Of a DNA stretch of 64,000 bases, positions 54,509-62,903 are shown one piece after another. Numbering within the stretch: the stretch's first letter is position 1; every line of letters starts with the position of its first letter. Source of the DNA: JAZKAR01 sp040389065 (lineage in GTDB: Bacteria; Pseudomonadota; Gammaproteobacteria; Burkholderiales; Casimicrobiaceae). The stretch covers positions 62,001 through 126,000 of the forward strand of contig JAZKAR010000009.1 of assembly GCA_040389065.1 (NCBI GenBank), written 5' to 3'. Both the position numbers and the translations under genes were made by a program. The notes beneath the pieces are model-generated. The model searched no databases and was not told the DNA's origin. It worked only from the letters and a program-made list of their open reading frames with translations.

Positions 54509-55557
54509 GTATTCAACAGGCTAAAAAAGCGCCAATGAATCTTTTTGAGCGCTATCTGACGGTATGGGTTGCCTTGTGTATCGTCATTGGTATTACTCTC
54601 GGGCAAACACTGCCAGGCATTTTTCATTCTATCGGTCATATGGAAATTGCCCAGGTTAATCTCCCAGTTGGTTTACTCATCTGGGTCATGATTATTCCTA
54701 TGTTGGTCAAAATTGATTTTGGTGCACTGCATCAAGTGAAATCACATTGGAAAGGTATTGGCATTACCCTCTTCGTCAATTGGGCAGTAAAACCCTTTTC
54801 AATGGCATTCTTGGGATGGTTATTCATCCGCCATATTTTTGCAGTGTATTTGCCGCCAGACCAGCTCGATAGCTATACAGCAGGGCTTATTTTATTAGCT
54901 GCTGCACCGTGTACTGCTATGGTATTCGTGTGGAGCAAGCTGACAGATGGCGACCCCTATTTCACCCTCTCTCAGGTGGCATTGAACGATGCCATTATGA
55001 TTTTCGCTTTTGCGCCTATTGTTGCTCTTCTACTAGGTATTTCTTCAATCACGATTCCGTGGGCAACACTGTTAATCTCTGTGGCACTGTATATCATCAT
55101 CCCCGTTATTTTGGCACAAGGCTGGCGAAAGCTTTTGCTCAACAAGGGTGAAGCAGCATTTGATGCCGTTATGGCTAAAATTAGCCCTTGGTCAATTTCT
55201 GCATTGCTTCTCACACTGGTTTTGCTGTTTGCTTTCCAGGGTGAAGCCATTATTCAGCAGCCCTTAATTATTGCAATGCTGGCAGTTCCTATTCTTATCC
55301 AAGTATTTTTTAACTCAGCGTTAGCGTATTGGCTTAACCGACAAGTAGGAGAAAAGCATTCTATCGCCTGCCCCTCTGCTCTCATTGGCGCCTCTAACTT
55401 TTTTGAGTTGGCTGTAGCTACGGCGATTAGTTTGTTTGGTTTTCATTCAGGTGCTGCCTTAGCTACAGTCGTCGGGGTATTGATTGAAGTACCTGTTATG
55501 CTTTTAGTAGTTCATATCGTTAACCGTAGCCGCAGCTGGTATGAAACTCCATACTGA
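54505..55557 (+). CDS. arsB: Arsenite efflux permease, ACR3 family
   Basis: ACR3 exports arsenite using the proton gradient. The 350-residue product has ten membrane helices and the typical blocks NLPVGLLIWVMIIPMLVKIDF, the conserved Cys in LAAAPCTAMVFVWSKLTDGDP, and SALIGASNFFELAVATAISLFG near residue 300. The start is coupled to the arsC stop (ATGA). Often annotated arsB, it belongs to ACR3, not to the unrelated E. coli ArsB family. Confidence 0.95.
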   Translation: MSIQQAKKAPMNLFERYLTVWVALCIVIGITLGQTLPGIFHSIGHMEIAQVNLPVGLLIWVMIIPMLVKIDFGALHQVKSHWKGIGITLFVNWAVKPFSMAFLGWLFIRHIFAVYLPPDQLDSYTAGLILLAAAPCTAMVFVWSKLTDGDPYFTLSQVALNDAIMIFAFAPIVALLLGISSITIPWATLLISVALYIIIPVILAQGWRKLLLNKGEAAFDAVMAKISPWSISALLLTLVLLFAFQGEAIIQQPLIIAMLAVPILIQVFFNSALAYWLNRQVGEKHSIACPSALIGASNFFELAVATAISLFGFHSGAALATVVGVLIEVPVMLLVVHIVNRSRSWYETPY

Positions 55558-55651
55558 CATAGTTAGAACACTCAAAACGCTCAAATCAAAAAAACATTTA
55601 AACAGTTAATCATGATAAGCCTTTGAGAGTAACCAAAAACCGTATCTAAAA

Positions 55652-56065
55652 TTAAGCTTTTTTAACTTCGATAAACCACTTTGGCTTCATTTCATGAAAA
55701 TCAGTTCGAACATTTTCTGGCAAGTAACTGGCAGAGTCTAACACTGCTTCTTTGCCAGCCACTCTTTTGAAAACCACCCAATGCCAAAAGTAACGCCCTT
55801 TTTCTTCGTGATGTTTGATAGATAAAAGCGCTTCGTCAGGTAATGCTTCCCAACTCTGAAAAGGGTGTTCCTCGTTAGAGGTAGCGATATTAAACGTTGC
55901 CAATAATTTTCTAACATATTGAGTATCTGACCAAAGCGCTTTATCCTCGGCATAGATTCCCATAGCGTTAGCGATATCTTTCGTTTCGCTGTAGGTATTT
56001 CCTACAATATTGGCTACAGATGCAATACCGCACCCTGTTGCTTCTTCTTGTATCACTGATTGCAT
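55652..56065 (-). CDS. C39-like cysteine peptidase domain protein
   Basis: The 137-residue product begins MQSVIQEEATGCGIASVANIVG, where Cys12 and its Gln-containing lead resemble the papain-like C39 peptidases that trim double-glycine leaders. A His follows in WHWVVFKR and an Asp in AVLDSA, completing the Cys-His-Asp order. It lacks the ABC-transporter parts of bacteriocin exporters and has no signal peptide, so it is a stand-alone domain. Some such proteins are structural rather than catalytic. No bacteriocin gene was seen nearby. Confidence 0.65.
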   Translation of the reverse strand: MQSVIQEEATGCGIASVANIVGNTYSETKDIANAMGIYAEDKALWSDTQYVRKLLATFNIATSNEEHPFQSWEALPDEALLSIKHHEEKGRYFWHWVVFKRVAGKEAVLDSASYLPENVRTDFHEMKPKWFIEVKKA

Positions 56066-56134
56066 ATTGGCGATCTCAAAACATATTATTATGCGTTAAC
56101 AAACAGCCGCGACTGGTTTGTTTATCTGCTAACA

Positions 56135-57052
56135 CTACGTTAGCTGCACATCTTTAGTAGAAATACTTGGAGTTCGAGTCGCAAAACGTGTAATAAGCGC
56201 CCCGATAACCAAACACACCGCAGAAAGCGCTGTTCGTTTTTCTATCTTAACGCCCAAAATTAACGTTGTACAAACAAGAGAAACCCAAGGTATAAAGTCA
56301 GCAAGAAGGCTTAATACTACAATGTTGCCAAGCCTCATCCCTATATCCCACGCATAATACGCTAATGCTTGAGCCAAACAGATTCCGCCCAAAACCATAG
56401 CACCTACTAGGTTTAAATTCCACGAATGATTAAATTGCGGAAGAAAAATAAACGGTAACGCTAAGCCAAGGGTAAGCTGAAATAATGCTATAGGGCGAGC
56501 CTCACCCGTTACAGATCCGTACCGTTTTGATAAGGCACAATAAAGCCCCCATGAAATAGCACCTAAAAAAGTTAAACCATAAGCAATGTTATCCATATGG
56601 CTTAAAAATACATTTCTACCTATTTCAGCTCCTCCAAGAAGCTCATAACCTAAGCTTGCAAGTACAATGACTGTGCCAATTGTAAATATTACGGGCCGAT
56701 ATACTCGTACTCCCGCTAGAAAGATAGAACATAAAATAATTGCCGTTGGCCATAAATAGTTAATTAAAATAACGATAGGTAGATTATGAAGCGAAACAAT
56801 ACCGACTGAAATCGAAATTAACCCTTCATGAAGTACAAAAAAAGCCCATCGCAAATAAAATACTGGGTGAGATAACTCAGCCTTCTTAAATGAAAATAAA
56901 AATCGTTGCCGCGCCAGCGATAATATTCCCGTCACTAAAAAGAGAATTCCAATATAAGCTACTGGGCCTATTTGCTCTTGCACAACTTTGCCTGCCGGAA
57001 GAGAAACCCCCCATATCAACACTGCTATTAACCCTACAAGCGTATAATTCAT
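56135..57052 (-). CDS. EamA/DMT-family transporter (YddG-like)
   Basis: The 305-residue product has ten membrane helices in the two-repeat EamA pattern. It starts with NYTLVGLIAVLIWGVSLPAGKVVQEQIGP and has LINYLWPTAIILCSIFLAG and LALPFIFLPQFNHSW. The proportions resemble YddG, an exporter of aromatic amino acids and related compounds, but the substrate is inferred only from likeness. It lies upstream of a C39-like gene on the same strand without overlap. Confidence 0.82.
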   Translation of the reverse strand: MNYTLVGLIAVLIWGVSLPAGKVVQEQIGPVAYIGILFLVTGILSLARQRFLFSFKKAELSHPVFYLRWAFFVLHEGLISISVGIVSLHNLPIVILINYLWPTAIILCSIFLAGVRVYRPVIFTIGTVIVLASLGYELLGGAEIGRNVFLSHMDNIAYGLTFLGAISWGLYCALSKRYGSVTGEARPIALFQLTLGLALPFIFLPQFNHSWNLNLVGAMVLGGICLAQALAYYAWDIGMRLGNIVVLSLLADFIPWVSLVCTTLILGVKIEKRTALSAVCLVIGALITRFATRTPSISTKDVQLT

Positions 57053-57127
57053 TCATGTACTCAAATGTTAAAAAATTTTATAATTTCTGCATAGCTAACG
57101 TTTACATTCAGATCTTACATCCAGGCC

Positions 57128-57766
57128 TTAAATAACTACTTTCTCTCCATAATGCCTTGCTTTAGTATGAAATATCTGTACATCTAAAATAACTAGTGCC
57201 CTTGAAAATACCTCACGGAATTTTGTTTTGAACGCATTATACGCATTTACTTCTTGAGCATTGTAACCATTCAGCGCAATACCATTGTGGCTTGCAATAT
57301 AAATTGCCCTTTCATTATGAAACTGTTGAGAAATAACTATTCCAGCGTTTTGACCAAATATTTCTTTAAATCTTATTATGGAGTCTAATGTTCTACCACC
57401 TGCATAATCACAAAATATTACAGAAGGAGGAATACCTTTTAGTATTAAGCTTTTTTTCATTTCATCAGGTTCATTATAATTAGAATGGCGATTATCGCCT
57501 GAAACTATAATTCTTTTACATTTCCCTGATACATATACTTCAATAGCAGCATTCATTCTGTACACATAAAATAAATTTTGTGCGCCATTCGAAAGTGTTT
57601 TAGAAGTTCCTAATACTAAACATGCGTATACCTGGGGAAGATCTTTAACAGCATTTGTGGTGGCATTGCTATAATTAGTGACTATTATGTTTGCAATAAA
57701 TAATAAGCATGCTGTACTAAGCAGCAAAGAAAATAGAACTTTTTTAAATTTTATTTTTTTTAACAT
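57128..57766 (-). CDS. DUF218/YdcF-family protein (SanA-like)
   Basis: The 212-residue product has one N-terminal membrane helix (VLFSLLLSTACLLFIANIIV) and a DUF218 domain with CLVLGTSKT, YRMNAAIEVYVSGKCKRIIVSGDN, and the acidic RTLDSIIRFKEIFG segment near residue 125, followed by ISQQFHNERAIYIA. SanA and ElyC of this family influence envelope permeability and peptidoglycan or enterobacterial common antigen metabolism. A role in the envelope is likely but unproven. The ribosome site is weak. Confidence 0.82.
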   Translation of the reverse strand: MLKKIKFKKVLFSLLLSTACLLFIANIIVTNYSNATTNAVKDLPQVYACLVLGTSKTLSNGAQNLFYVYRMNAAIEVYVSGKCKRIIVSGDNRHSNYNEPDEMKKSLILKGIPPSVIFCDYAGGRTLDSIIRFKEIFGQNAGIVISQQFHNERAIYIASHNGIALNGYNAQEVNAYNAFKTKFREVFSRALVILDVQIFHTKARHYGEKVVI

Positions 57767-57845
57767 ACTATCGCTTGATAATTTTCTTAATGGTTGAATT
57801 AAACTGAGTCATTATAGTTGAACAGATAGTTTAGGTTTTTAGAAA

Positions 57846-58307
57846 CTAGTTTATTAATTCTTTAATCATATTTGCTGCATTTTCCCTTTCTTTCCAACCA
57901 TTTTTTAAATAAAACGCTCGCTGATAAGATTCCCTATCTCGTAAATTCATTAATGAAAGTCGATAGCACTTTCTTTCGATAGCCTTTTTCTCAACAGCGC
58001 TCAGTAAGGCCATGCCAATGCCCGCGCCTCTATGATGCTTATCAACAAACAACTCAGAAATATAGCCTTCAGAACCCGGCAACACTAAATTTTGAATCCA
58101 ATGAATTGAACAATAGCCTACTATTTTATTTTCTTGGTTTGTAGCAATTAAAATAGTAGATAACGTATCTTTAGATTTTAGCCGGTTTATTAATTCGTTT
58201 TTAATATGCACATGTAATTTTTCTTTTGCCCAGCCAGCCATTTCTAATGTAGCCATAAAACAAGCTAATTCTTCAATATCATTTGATTCAAGTTCTTTGA
58301 TTTTCAT
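57846..58307 (-). CDS. GNAT-family N-acetyltransferase
   Basis: The 153-residue GNAT protein has the acetyl-CoA binding motif A in HHRGAGIGMALLSAVEKKAIERK near residue 100 and the preceding beta strand GYISELFVDK. The C-terminus RAFYLKNGWKERENAANMIKEL is typical. The acceptor is unknown. The gene is part of a run of unrelated small minus-strand genes downstream of dgdR and has no strong ribosome site. Confidence 0.8.
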   Translation of the reverse strand: MKIKELESNDIEELACFMATLEMAGWAKEKLHVHIKNELINRLKSKDTLSTILIATNQENKIVGYCSIHWIQNLVLPGSEGYISELFVDKHHRGAGIGMALLSAVEKKAIERKCYRLSLMNLRDRESYQRAFYLKNGWKERENAANMIKELIN

Positions 58308-58367
58308 GTTTATACTTAATTTATAAATAAGCTGTAAAAAACGCTTTTAAAAATTTAGACCTTATGT

Positions 58368-59126
58368 TCATATATGCCTACGACATTTATATGTTAAAGA
58401 AAGCAATAATAATCCACATGCTGCCAATATATGTTTAACTGAATGACCACTGATAAATCCCAAAAAATGATAAATTCCAACATCAAAGTGCTCAGTTAAT
58501 TTAGCTAATAAGTAACATAAAAATAATAACCAATAACCATAGATAGGAGTAAATGTGCTTTGGAATGCTAGCAATATAATTGGAATGACTAGCATAGGCA
58601 GAAATTGAATAATTACATATGGCCTCAAATCACCGACATGATATGTTTCAGTAACTGCCCAATAGATAACAGATATAGCACCCAAACATATAACTGGCCA
58701 GAACATTTTTTTACCAAGGTTGAGTGACACAAATTCTGCAACCACAATCGAAAATAATGCCATAAACGTTAACGTCATTGGCAGTCTATCCCATATTAAC
58801 GTATTATTGTTTGGATAAAGATGGTAGTAACCTGAGCCAAACCCCACAAGAATTGAACCTAAAAATAAAATGATATAGGCTATTTTGAAAGAAACTAAAT
58901 AACGCTCTGCAGTAAAGCGCCTAAGATCAATTAAGCCGATTACACCAACCAAAATGAAAAAAACATTTGATACCGTATTTAAACAATTAGGTATATGAAA
59001 TAATTCGCGGGCATCTGCAAAATAATGATAACTGATATCTTGTGCAATTGGTTTATGCACAACCAAATAGCTAATGAAACAAAATGAAATAATGCCAATT
59101 AAAATTTTAGCGATTTTTGTACGCAT
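58368..59126 (-). CDS. Seven-helix membrane protein of the ceramidase/CREST type
   Basis: The 252-residue polytopic protein has about seven helices. IPNCLNTVSNVFFILVGVIGL near residue 45 and GSGYYHLYPNNNTLIWDRLPM near residue 100 match the alkaline ceramidase/CREST pattern, where His, Ser and Asp residues bind zinc; a further HFDVGIYHFLGFISGHSVKH near the C-terminus supplies His residues. Ceramidase activity itself is not implied, since many bacterial members are uncharacterised. GAAAG lies upstream of the ATG. Confidence 0.65.
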   Translation of the reverse strand: MRTKIAKILIGIISFCFISYLVVHKPIAQDISYHYFADARELFHIPNCLNTVSNVFFILVGVIGLIDLRRFTAERYLVSFKIAYIILFLGSILVGFGSGYYHLYPNNNTLIWDRLPMTLTFMALFSIVVAEFVSLNLGKKMFWPVICLGAISVIYWAVTETYHVGDLRPYVIIQFLPMLVIPIILLAFQSTFTPIYGYWLLFLCYLLAKLTEHFDVGIYHFLGFISGHSVKHILAACGLLLLSLTYKCRRHI

Positions 59127-59198
59127 ATTATATAATTCTTTCAGAATCTAATATGAAATTGTATTTTGTATACTTCACATTTTTAATATCGCCAGCTA

Positions 59199-60059
59199 TC
59201 AAAGAATAGGTAATTGCGAATGAACATAGTCTGCAAAAGCTGAGGTTAATATTGAGGGTGATTCATTTTGCAATTTTAATGTTATTTCAACATTAGGTAA
59301 AACAGGAAGACCGCTATCAGGCGGCAATATTTCCAAGTCAAGGGGAACAGCAGTTCGAGTAAGAACGGCAATCGCCTGACCAGAACGAACCACGGCTATT
59401 AATCCCATCAAATTAGCACTGGCATAAGCAATATGATAAGGAATTCCTGCTGTATCAAGACACGTACACGCTGCTTGATAATCGCTAGTGTCAGGATCTG
59501 ATAAGGCAAGCTTTAAGGGAAACTGTTTTATTATGGCATAAGAACCTTTTAACGCTACCCACACTAAAGGTTCACGTCGAATAATGATTCCAGGGCATTG
59601 TTTTTCTGAACAAGAAATTAACGCCAAGTCTAAATAGTTGTCTTTCAGCCGATCTAGCAAACGTGGTGTAGGCGCACAAAAAATATTAACGAATACTTGA
59701 GGGTGTTGGCTTGCGAAACCTCGTAAAAGATAAGGCAAAAATCCTACGGCATAATCATCAGGGCAACCAAAACGAACCGTACCAGAAAGCATTTGCCCTG
59801 CAAGCGCTGCTTTAGCTTCATCATGATAATAAAGTATTTTTTGTGCATGACCCAGTAATTGCTCACCATGAAATGTTACTATCACACCCTGCTTGGTTCG
59901 GTAAAATAACTTTTTACCCACAATCTCTTCTAAGCGCTGTATTTGCATACTGATCGCCGCCTGACTTCTTCCAATTCGCCCTGTAGAGCGGCTTAAATTT
60001 CCTGTTTCAGCTGCCACCACAAATGTTCTTAATAAATCAATGTCAAGATTTGCGCTCAC
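59199..60059 (-). CDS. dgdR: LysR-type regulator of the dialkylglycine decarboxylase gene
   Basis: The 286-residue LysR regulator has the N-terminal helix-turn-helix (LLRTFVVAAETGNLSRSTGRIGRSQAAISMQIQRLEE) and a substrate-binding domain with GTVRFGCPDDYAVGFLPYLLR. It starts with GTG and is divergent from dgdA, as dgdR is from dgdA in Burkholderia cepacia, where it acts as a repressor relieved by dialkylglycine. The assignment as dgdR rests on this arrangement, not on specific residues. Two T-N11-A repeats lie in the shared intergenic region. Confidence 0.82.
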   Translation of the reverse strand: MSANLDIDLLRTFVVAAETGNLSRSTGRIGRSQAAISMQIQRLEEIVGKKLFYRTKQGVIVTFHGEQLLGHAQKILYYHDEAKAALAGQMLSGTVRFGCPDDYAVGFLPYLLRGFASQHPQVFVNIFCAPTPRLLDRLKDNYLDLALISCSEKQCPGIIIRREPLVWVALKGSYAIIKQFPLKLALSDPDTSDYQAACTCLDTAGIPYHIAYASANLMGLIAVVRSGQAIAVLTRTAVPLDLEILPPDSGLPVLPNVEITLKLQNESPSILTSAFADYVHSQLPIL

Positions 60060-60078
60060 AACTCTTTAGCCCCTATCC

Positions 60079-60093
60079 ATAAGAAAATCTTAT
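60079..60093. promoter_or_regulatory. LysR-box 1 between dgdR and dgdA
   Basis: ATAAGA-AAA-TCTTAT is a perfect 6-bp inverted repeat containing a T-N11-A core, the LysR consensus. It lies 20 bp from the dgdR start. Confidence 0.5.
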
Positions 60094-60097
60094 ACCC

Positions 60098-60114
60098 CTT
60101 ATCAATATTATAAG
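60098..60114. promoter_or_regulatory. LysR-box 2 between dgdR and dgdA
   Basis: CTTAT-N7-ATAAG is a second inverted repeat containing a T-N11-A core, spaced two helical turns from the first. Its TTATCAATATTA core recurs, inverted, upstream of the second LysR gene of the window. Confidence 0.45.
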
Positions 60115-60235
60115 CTTTACTGAAGCATGCGAATTATTTAATCTATTTTTCTAATACAAGATACAAAACTTAAGTACCTCCTTGAGCACATTATTTATAC
60201 CTAAAAAATTCATCAAATTATTTAAAGGACTTCCT

Positions 60236-61554
60236 GTGTCTAAAAATCAAGACTCTCAGTTTTGGCAACAAGCACATCAACATTTAATACGCTATGGTGG
60301 ACATTTTGAATCAAGAATTATTGAGCGCGCTAAAGGTAGCTATGTGTACGATGCCGATAATCGTGCCATTTTAGACTTCACTTCGGGGCAAATGAGCGCC
60401 ATTCTTGGACATGGGCATCCTGAAATATGTGAAGTTATCGAGGACTATGCGCATAACCTCGATCATCTTTTTAGCGGAATGTTATCGCGGCCCGTTGTCA
60501 ATTTAGCGTCTAAACTTGCAGCAATTACGCCTGATGGTCTTGATCGTTCGATGCTTTTAAGCACAGGAAGTGAAGCGAATGAAGCTGCCATTAAAATGGC
60601 AAAACTAGCGNNNNNNNNNNACTAGCGACAGGAAAATATGAGATAGTAGGTTTTGCTCGCTCTTGGCATGGAATGACAAATGGGTCTGCCGCTATCACTT
60701 ACTGTGCAGGCAGAAAAGGTTATGGGCCTTCCTCAGTCGGTTCTTTTGCTATTCCAGTGCCGTCACTGTATCGCCCTCGTTTCGAGTTAAATGGTAAAGC
60801 CGATTGGCAAGCTGAACTAGATTATGGTTTTGACTTAGTTGATAGCCAGTCGAATGGCAGTCTCGCCGCCTTTATTGCTGAACCTATACTTAGCTCAGGA
60901 GGGTTAATTGATTTACCGCCCGGCTATTTGATTGCTTTAAAAAAGAAGTGTAAAGAACGCGATATGTTACTCATTTTGGATGAGGCACAAACGGGTATAG
61001 GGCGTACTGGCCATATGTTTGCTTTTGAACGTGATTGTATAGTACCCGATATTCTGACCCTATCTAAAACTCTTGGCGCTGGCCTTCCCTTATCTGCCGT
61101 TGTAACCTCTCAACATATTGAAGAACAATGCCATGAAAAGAATTTTCTTTTTTATACGACGCATGTTTCAGACCCTCTTCCTGCTGCAGTAGGCTTGAAA
61201 GTATTAGAAATAGTAGAAAGAGATCATCTTGTTAAACGCGCAGAAATTGCAGGGCTACGCTTAAAAAATGGATTACGTTCATTACAAAATAGGTTTGAAT
61301 GTATAGGCGATATCAGAGGGCGAGGTCTTTTACTAGGCATAGAAATTGTAAAAAATCGAGAAACCAAAGAACCTGACTCCAAATTAGGTGAGGCAATTAC
61401 TCGAGCCTGTATGGATTCTGGATTAAGTATGAACATTGTTCAATTACCAGGAATGGGCGGTGTCTTTCGTATTGCTCCACCATTAACCATCAGCGACTCA
61501 GAAATTGATTTAGGGCTGGAATTGTTAGAGGGCGCGTTAGAAAAAAGCATCTAA
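60236..61554 (+). CDS. dgdA: 2,2-dialkylglycine decarboxylase (interrupted by an assembly gap)
   Basis: DgdA is a class III PLP enzyme that decarboxylates 2,2-dialkylglycines such as 2-aminoisobutyrate and transaminates with pyruvate. The start is GTG 60236 with AAAGGA 6 bases upstream. As given, the gene is split by ten Ns at 60611-60620 and the frame changes. Removing the Ns together with one copy of ACTAGCG, which flanks both sides, restores the frame and gives 433 residues. With this correction Gln52, Trp138, Ser215, PLP-Lys272 and Arg406 fall at the numbers known for the Burkholderia cepacia enzyme. It is divergent from dgdR. Confidence 0.93.
60611..60620. other. Assembly gap (10 N) inside dgdA
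   Basis: Ten Ns lie between two copies of ACTAGCG. They appear to mark two contig ends that overlap by seven bases, not missing sequence. Confidence 0.9.
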
Positions 61555-61661
61555 AAGCAATGATATTAAAAAACGGATAATCTTTGTTAATGATAGTTAG
61601 TATGTTGACCAAAAAAAATTAATAACAATTAGACTAAGACAATACTACTTGATTGTATCGC

Positions 61662-61690
61662 ATGCCTTCCTTCCTTGAGAGAGAAGGCAT
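61662..61690 (+). terminator. Hairpin after dgdA
   Basis: ATGCCTTC (61662-61669) and GAAGGCAT (61683-61690) form an 8-bp stem about 110 bp after the dgdA stop. There is no T-run. Confidence 0.4.
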
Positions 61691-61716
61691 AGATGAAGAG
61701 TATGGCTGACATTATT

Positions 61717-61831
61717 AGGAGTTACGCAGTTGAGCGCTATCAAGGCATGGCAACGCAGACAGTACATGTAGTACGGCAAGTTGCCATAACGCGGGGCGTC
61801 CCACGCCGAGAGAGCCAACTGCGTAACTTCT
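61717..61831 (+). repeat. Dispersed palindromic repeat, copy A (most complete)
   Basis: This 115-bp element has terminal inverted repeats AGGAGTTACGCAGTT (61717-61731) and AACTGCGTAACTTCT (61817-61831), matching at 14 of 15 positions. Inside, ATGGCAAC and GTTGCCAT form another inverted pair around AGTACATGTAGTAC, so the single strand could fold into a long hairpin. It encodes nothing. Related copies lie at 13657, 25763 and 35325. Confidence 0.8.
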
Positions 61832-61838
61832 AATTATA

Positions 61839-62804
61839 TTAATTAAAACATCCTGCCCCTATCAAGGTTGCCTTAACTGCTTCATGTAAAGGTGTATGCG
61901 GCTCATACCCTAAAATATTGATAAGCTTTCTATTATCCATTTGTATTGGCATACGCCATAGATAACGCACTTCTAAGATTTCACGAAACGTTGTAACAAA
62001 GGGTGATGCAAGCCTTAATAACCACCATGGAAACGAACGAATTTTCGGACGTTTGCCAGTGTGCTGAGCAACCACATCGCTGATCGCATGGCTTATCTGC
62101 GTACCATCCGAATCCCAATATCCAGCCATATGAAACGTATCAAAAGCTTCTAACTTGCGACGGCGTTCTAGAAGAGCCACCATAGTACGTGCTACATCAG
62201 GCAAATAAGCCCATTGATGACCAATATTACGCTGCCCTGGATAGCTTACTGTACTAACAGGTTGCCCAGGCTTGATCAATCCCTGCGTAAACCAGTTGTT
62301 ACCCGGTCGTGGCCCAAAGAAATCTCCAGCACGAACAATAAGTACGCGAGCACCATGACGACTGGCTTCAAATAAACGTTGCTCCATCTCTACACGAATA
62401 GCTCCCTTACGTGTTGTCGGATGTTGGCATGAAGTTTCTGTTAACACTGGAAACGCATCTGGCCCATAATTATAGATAGTACCTGGTAAAACAATCGTCG
62501 CTGATTCAGCAATAGCAGCAGCAATCGTGTTATCAAGCATCGGCAATACTTGTTGTGACCATTGGCGATACCCAGGGGGATTAACAGCATGAACAATGAC
62601 TGAACATCCTTTTGCAGCCTCGAGAACATCTTGCCGATTTAAAGCATCTCCATATAGCCAAATTATTCCATCGTTATGATCGCTTTCTCCCTTTCGCCGC
62701 GTTAAGGCTTTAACTTCCCATCCAGCTTCACATAACTGCCGGGACACTTCTCCTCCAATACCCCCACTAGCACCTAGAATCAGAACGCTCTTGTTATCAG
62801 CCAT
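61839..62804 (-). CDS. NAD(P)-dependent epimerase/short-chain reductase-like protein
   Basis: The 321-residue protein is an extended (atypical) SDR with the Rossmann motif LILGASGGIGGEVSRQL at the N-terminus, VIVHAVNPPGY in the middle and a conserved block WLYGDALNRQD, and it has GTIYNYGPD where the catalytic Tyr would lie. The C-terminus has DNRKLINILGYEPHTPLHEAV, typical of epimerase and NmrA-like relatives. The substrate cannot be assigned. GGGGA precedes the ATG. It is divergent from a LysR gene that may regulate it, and a dispersed repeat ends 8 bp beyond its stop. Confidence 0.82.
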   Translation of the reverse strand: MADNKSVLILGASGGIGGEVSRQLCEAGWEVKALTRRKGESDHNDGIIWLYGDALNRQDVLEAAKGCSVIVHAVNPPGYRQWSQQVLPMLDNTIAAAIAESATIVLPGTIYNYGPDAFPVLTETSCQHPTTRKGAIRVEMEQRLFEASRHGARVLIVRAGDFFGPRPGNNWFTQGLIKPGQPVSTVSYPGQRNIGHQWAYLPDVARTMVALLERRRKLEAFDTFHMAGYWDSDGTQISHAISDVVAQHTGKRPKIRSFPWWLLRLASPFVTTFREILEVRYLWRMPIQMDNRKLINILGYEPHTPLHEAVKATLIGAGCFN

Positions 62805-62820
62805 TTCATTTCCCCAAAAT

Positions 62821-62834
62821 GATTAATATTGATA
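62821..62834. promoter_or_regulatory. Candidate operator between the epimerase and LysR genes
   Basis: GATTAATATTGATA lies in the 99-bp region between the divergent genes. Its reverse complement (TATCAATATTAATC) nearly matches the second LysR box upstream of dgdA. Confidence 0.3.
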
Positions 62835-62903
62835 ACTCTATTCTAAAACAAGCAGTGCTATACTAAAATTACCTAATTGCGTATAGAGGCTATTCATAAA
62901 TTT

